A stretch of DNA of 64,000 nt from Halorubrum salsamenti (lineage in GTDB: Archaea; Halobacteriota; Halobacteria; Halobacteriales; Haloferacaceae), in the NCBI RefSeq assembly GCF_007671685.1, contig NZ_VCNL01000005.1:186001-250000 (forward strand). Reading direction: 5' to 3'. Shown here one piece after another: positions 60,389-64,000 of the stretch. Positions within the stretch are counted from its first letter, which is position 1; each line of letters starts with the position of its first letter. The notes under the pieces are model-generated. The model saw only the letters and a list, made by a program, of their open reading frames with translations. It was not told the DNA's origin and did not search any database. A program made the translations under genes and the position numbers.

Positions 60389-61337
60389 ACCGCTTTCGGC
60401 ACCGGTCACGATCACGTGGGAGGTGACGCTGGGTTGTAACCTCCACTGTGACCACTGCCTGTCAGGAAGCGGCCCGGGCCACCAGATGCCGAACGAGCTC
60501 ACGACAGATGAGGCTCGTGAATTCATCACGGAACTCGATCAGATGGACGTGTTCCAAGTGAACATCGGTGGTGGCGAACCCTTCATCCGTCCCGATATGC
60601 TGGAGCTGCTCGAGGAACTCACCAGTCGCGACATTTCGACGTGCGTGAGTACAAACGGAACTCAGCTCGATGAGGCGACGCTCGACCGTATCGAGGCGAT
60701 GGACCCACTATTCCTTCAAGTGAGTATGGATGGTCTCCAAGCTGAAAACGACGCCATTCGTGGTGACGGCGTGTATGACCAAGTCGTCGATGCCCTCAAA
60801 CGGTTAGAGGACCGCGACATCGGCACGACAGTAAACACGGTCGTCACGCGACAGAACGTCGAAGATCTGTCCAAGATATATGACCTCGCAGAATCGCACG
60901 GCGCCGGCCTCCGGCTAAATCGGTTTCGCCCGAGTGGCCGCGGCGAGGACACGTGGGACAAGTTCCGCCTCACGGAAGATCAGATACGGTTCCTCCACGA
61001 CTGGATCGACGATCACCCCGACGTCCGAACCGGCGATTCCTTCTTTTATTTAAATGCGCTTGGTGAGGTTAGAAATAACACGCTCAAACAATGCGGTGCC
61101 GGATCAATGACGTGTCTCGTTGACCCCGCCGGTGATGTGTTCCCCTGTGCGTTCACACAGTGGGATCACCTTGCCTCTGGGAATGTAACGGACGACGGGT
61201 TCCAGACGGCGTGGGACGAAATCGCGAATCTCCGTAGTCGAATCGACGACCACGAGGGGTGTCCCGCGGTCGCGATGGGTAGCTCCGACCCCGACGGCGA
61301 AGACCCTCAGCTACGGGCCATTCTCTCGGGCGACTGA
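60378..61337 (+). CDS. mftC: MftC, radical SAM maturase
   Basis: 319 residues. The radical SAM motif is GCNLHCDHC (CxxxCxxC) near residue 15; TNIGGGEP-like VNIGGGEPFIRPDMLELLEE follows. The C-terminal SPASM domain has C residues in QCGAGSMTC, VFPCAFTQW and EGCPA. In mycobacteria MftC catalyses oxidative decarboxylation of the C-terminal Tyr of MftA and crosslinks it to the penultimate Val. Slightly shorter than bacterial MftC (about 390 aa). Confidence 0.9.
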   Translation: MSSEPLSAPVTITWEVTLGCNLHCDHCLSGSGPGHQMPNELTTDEAREFITELDQMDVFQVNIGGGEPFIRPDMLELLEELTSRDISTCVSTNGTQLDEATLDRIEAMDPLFLQVSMDGLQAENDAIRGDGVYDQVVDALKRLEDRDIGTTVNTVVTRQNVEDLSKIYDLAESHGAGLRLNRFRPSGRGEDTWDKFRLTEDQIRFLHDWIDDHPDVRTGDSFFYLNALGEVRNNTLKQCGAGSMTCLVDPAGDVFPCAFTQWDHLASGNVTDDGFQTAWDEIANLRSRIDDHEGCPAVAMGSSDPDGEDPQLRAILSGD

Positions 61338-61343
61338 CTCCGT

Positions 61344-63716
61344 ATGCCGGGAGATGGGTCGAAGCGGGGTCACGGGGAGTATCGCCTTCGAAGCGGAGTC
61401 ACGGTTACTGGCACTATCCTCGTCTCCACGCAGCCGCTTCTTGCGACGCGACTCAATGAGACCGCTATCGGGACTATCGACGCACTCGAGAGTGAAACGT
61501 TTCGATCGCCGGTGGCGGTCGCCTCGGAACTCGGACGTGACGCCGAGCCGGTTGTACAATTGTTCGAACGGCTCCACCGACGCGGATTTCTCGAGTGGCG
61601 GCCCGCGCGAGATTGCCAATTTAGACCGCCTGTATCGATCGTCGTGACGGTCCGAAACGACCGTAGCTCCCTTAAAAAGTGTCTCGACGCACTAGCCGAA
61701 CTTGAGTATCCGATGTACGAGGTAGTGGTGGTTGACGACGGGTCAACAGACGGGACCAACAAGATGGCCAGAAACTACGGCATGGTCGGAACCAGTCGCG
61801 TTCACGTGCTGTCGGTCGGTAGTGCCACCGATCCGCTGGGCATCGGTACCTCGCGAAACCGTGGTGTCGCCGCAGCTACTCACGATGTCGTCGCGTTCAC
61901 TGACGCGGACTGTCGCCCGCGGACGGACTGGCTTACCGACCTCGTCCCGATCCTCAGAACTGCCGACCTCGTCGGGGGTCGGATCCGCCCCGCAGGTGAG
62001 ACAGCAGCGAGCGTATACGAGGGGATCAACTCTTCACTGGATATGGGCGCATACGCGTCACGAGTGGATCCCGGTGGGAACGTCCCGTATCTAGCAACGG
62101 CGAACTTGATCGGCCACCGCTCTGCGTTCGAATCCGTCCCGTTTCCCAATCGGAGTATCGCCGAAGATGTGGACGTGTGCCGGCGCGCTATCGCGGCTGG
62201 ACTCGAGGTCGTGTACTCGCCAACTGGGGTCGTCGAACATGTATATCGAGATGGGAAACGCGACTTCTCCAGCCGTCGCGCGGCGTACGGTTCGTCGGAG
62301 GCGCTGCTCGCGCGCGACTACGGTCGTAATGCCTCCGGCAGCGTCGGTATGCCAACGCTCCTCCCCTTCGCCGTCATAGTCGGGTTGCTTGCGACCTTTG
62401 GTTCGGCCGCAGTCTCCGCTGTCACGGTCGGAGTGATGGCGATATCACTCGGTCTCCTAGGAAGTTTCCGTGGGTGGCATCTCTGGCAGCGGTACAGACA
62501 GCTAAACCCGATTATTGCGGCGTCTGACGTGCTACGGAGCTGGGGTCGTGAGCGACTTTCGTCGGCGTATGCCGTATCGCGAGAGATCATGCGGTACTAC
62601 TCGGGACCGGCACTCTTTCTCGGTGTTCTAGTATGGGGAGCGGGGATACAGACAGTGGGAAGCGGCATCATCGGTGTGACGATCACCGCGATAGCGCTCC
62701 CGCTGGCCGTCGAATATAACGTCCATGATCCAGACACGTCGCTACTTGGCTACGGAACGTACTACGCCGCAGACCACTTCGGATATCAGTATGGGGCCTA
62801 TCGCGGAGCATTCGTCTACCACACGTTCAGCCACCTAAATCCGCTGACGCGGTTTCGACTCACAGGAGCCGGAGCAAAGCTCTTCGCACGACGACGTATC
62901 GGCCGTGAGACATCACCCACAGAGACGCTCACCGTTGGGAGCGTAACAGGTCGATTCAACGTCGATTCATCGGCAGAAGAGTGGTGGTTCAAGGATGACC
63001 AGCTCAGGGGCGAACGTCCGGTCGTCGCCGATCTGCTCGACCGAATCAAATCCGACGACACGTTCCTCGATGTCGGCGCAAATATCGGGATCTACAGTTG
63101 TCTGGTCGGCCGTAAACTCGACAAGGGGACCGTCATCGCTGTCGAGCCTCATCCGGAGAACGCGGCGCGGCTCGCGGAGAACCTGTCGATGAACGATATC
63201 GATTCACCGGTGGTTCGAAAGGCGCTCGGAGCCGAAAACGGACGTGGGGTGCTGACAAGCCCGGACGATACGGTGGCTGGGAGCGGGACACACACCCTCC
63301 TCACAGAACAGGACGCGCCGACCGACTCAGTGTCGTCCTCAACCGATCAGTCGCTGTCGACGCCGGTCGTGACGGGAGATTCGTTGGTGGCATCAGGTGA
63401 GAGACCACAGCCGACGGTGGTCAAGATCGATGTCGAAGGCACAGAAGTTGATGTGCTCGACGGAATGGACGAGGTCTTATCAGACCCATCGTGTCGACTT
63501 GTGTACTGTGAACTTCATCCGGAATCACTCTCAAAACGCGGCGTGGCCACAGAACGAGCAACGACTGTCCTCCACAAGAAGGGATTCTCCGTGACACGTG
63601 TTCAGGACCTCCCGGACGAACGGACCATCGTTCGAGCCGAAAAGGACACAGTGAGAGCGGAGAAAACCACGTCGAACGCGGTTGGAAACGTTGATTCGGA
63701 TAATGTCGAGCAGTGA
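61344..63716 (+). CDS. mftF: MftF-type glycosyltransferase fused to an FkbM-type methyltransferase
   Basis: 790 residues, about 320 more than usual MftF. Residues 1-90 are an MftB-contact-like N-terminal part. Residues 100-330 form a GT2 domain (SIVVTVRNDRSSLKKCLDAL, VVVDDGSTDGT, AFTDADCRPRTDWL, SPTGVVEHVYRDGKRD). Two or more helices follow (LPFAVIVGLLATFGSAAVSA, MRYYSGPALFLGVLVWGAGI). The C-terminal 240 residues are an FkbM methyltransferase: FLDVGANIGIYSCLVGRKLD (SAM loop), VIAVEPHPENAARLAENLSM, VVKIDVEGTEVDVLDGM, LVYCELHPESLSKRG. Oligoglucosylation plus O-methylation by one protein is inferred. 6 bp after mftC. Confidence 0.82.
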   Translation: MPGDGSKRGHGEYRLRSGVTVTGTILVSTQPLLATRLNETAIGTIDALESETFRSPVAVASELGRDAEPVVQLFERLHRRGFLEWRPARDCQFRPPVSIVVTVRNDRSSLKKCLDALAELEYPMYEVVVVDDGSTDGTNKMARNYGMVGTSRVHVLSVGSATDPLGIGTSRNRGVAAATHDVVAFTDADCRPRTDWLTDLVPILRTADLVGGRIRPAGETAASVYEGINSSLDMGAYASRVDPGGNVPYLATANLIGHRSAFESVPFPNRSIAEDVDVCRRAIAAGLEVVYSPTGVVEHVYRDGKRDFSSRRAAYGSSEALLARDYGRNASGSVGMPTLLPFAVIVGLLATFGSAAVSAVTVGVMAISLGLLGSFRGWHLWQRYRQLNPIIAASDVLRSWGRERLSSAYAVSREIMRYYSGPALFLGVLVWGAGIQTVGSGIIGVTITAIALPLAVEYNVHDPDTSLLGYGTYYAADHFGYQYGAYRGAFVYHTFSHLNPLTRFRLTGAGAKLFARRRIGRETSPTETLTVGSVTGRFNVDSSAEEWWFKDDQLRGERPVVADLLDRIKSDDTFLDVGANIGIYSCLVGRKLDKGTVIAVEPHPENAARLAENLSMNDIDSPVVRKALGAENGRGVLTSPDDTVAGSGTHTLLTEQDAPTDSVSSSTDQSLSTPVVTGDSLVASGERPQPTVVKIDVEGTEVDVLDGMDEVLSDPSCRLVYCELHPESLSKRGVATERATTVLHKKGFSVTRVQDLPDERTIVRAEKDTVRAEKTTSNAVGNVDSDNVEQ

Positions 63717-63764
63717 GCACAGTGAAACCTTCAGTACTGCGGATGTAGCGGAACCGTCGCTTGT

Positions 63765-63980
63765 TCACAGTAACTGGTGTTCCTCGAGGTACGTGACGAC
63801 ACGCTCTGCGGCTTCCTCGGGCGATGTATCGATCTGCTCTCCGGCGCTCGATCCCTCGTCGCTGCCCCGTCCGAGCATTCGGTAGATGCGCTCCTCGACC
63901 GTCCCGGTTCGTGGCGGCCGACCACGACCCCAGCGTTCGTTGGGTGTCACATCTTCGATTGTCACAGGACCGACACTCAT
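63765..63980 (-). CDS. Hypothetical small acidic protein
   Basis: 71 residues from ATG 63980: SVGPVTIEDVTPNERWGRGR, TVEERIYRMLGRGSDEGSSA, SPEEAAERVVTYLEEHQLL. Composition is haloarchaeal; no domain recognised. Convergent with mftF, so probably not part of that operon. It may be the mftD/other neighbour's small partner; unknown. Confidence 0.5.
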   Translation of the reverse strand: MSVGPVTIEDVTPNERWGRGRPPRTGTVEERIYRMLGRGSDEGSSAGEQIDTSPEEAAERVVTYLEEHQLL

Positions 63981-64000
63981 CGAAAATCGTGACTCACGTG

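Overview
The window comes from a haloarchaeon (class Halobacteria). The proteins are very acidic, coding DNA is GC-rich, many ATG codons lie about 27 nt downstream of TTTAWA-type TATA boxes as expected for leaderless transcripts, and there are several Tat lipoproteins, a DmsABCD respiratory operon, HTH_10 (bacterio-opsin-activator type) regulators and an Orc1/Cdc6 origin. I cannot name the genus.

1-15 kb is a coherent catabolic island: the end of a DUF35 protein, a gamma-carbonic-anhydrase-like protein, an AMP-forming acyl-CoA synthetase, a DUF59 protein, an amidohydrolase, two SDR dehydrogenases, an aldehyde:ferredoxin oxidoreductase, a ribose-type ABC importer, a beta-keto-acid cleavage enzyme (BKACE) and an IclR regulator. 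The substrate is unknown. 15-26 kb is a low-GC graveyard of fragments (TauE, S1 protease, PIN/UPF0175 modules, a frameshifted conjugation-type ATPase, a truncated xseA) with a few intact genes. 26-33 kb carries a P1B-4 metal ATPase, a universal stress protein and a cluster of membrane proteases. 33-43 kb mixes broken genes with a PAC2 protein, a phosphoribosyltransferase, an SLC13 carrier and a MarR-like/PemK toxin-antitoxin pair. 43.5-50.7 kb is a DMSO/TMAO-type reductase operon with Bat-type regulators, flanked by two copies of a regulator 3' end.

50.9-63.7 kb holds the most interesting biology: a mycofactocin system. mftA (a 39-residue precursor ending IDGICGVY), mftB, mftC and an mftF glycosyltransferase fused to an FkbM-type methyltransferase run from 60.0 to 63.7 kb. 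A creatininase-family mftE and a mycofactocin-type SDR dehydrogenase lie near 52-54 kb. The two halves are separated by a 6,032-bp insertion (53914-59945) with 58-bp inverted ends and an 8-bp target duplication (AATGGCCC). The two halves were therefore probably adjacent and divergent before the insertion, which itself carries an Orc1/Cdc6 gene with an origin, a toxin-antitoxin pair and a GNAT protein.

The arms of that composite belong to a family of cassette-like elements scattered through the window. Each has a left end of about 61 bp and a right end of about 58 bp, both beginning GGCTCTGTTGAAATCC (IS6-family-like). None has a transposase; each carries one unrelated cargo gene: a 61-residue membrane protein, a Tat lipoprotein, a DUF998 membrane protein, a DUF7344 regulator or a further two-helix membrane protein. 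They often sit exactly where neighbouring genes are truncated.
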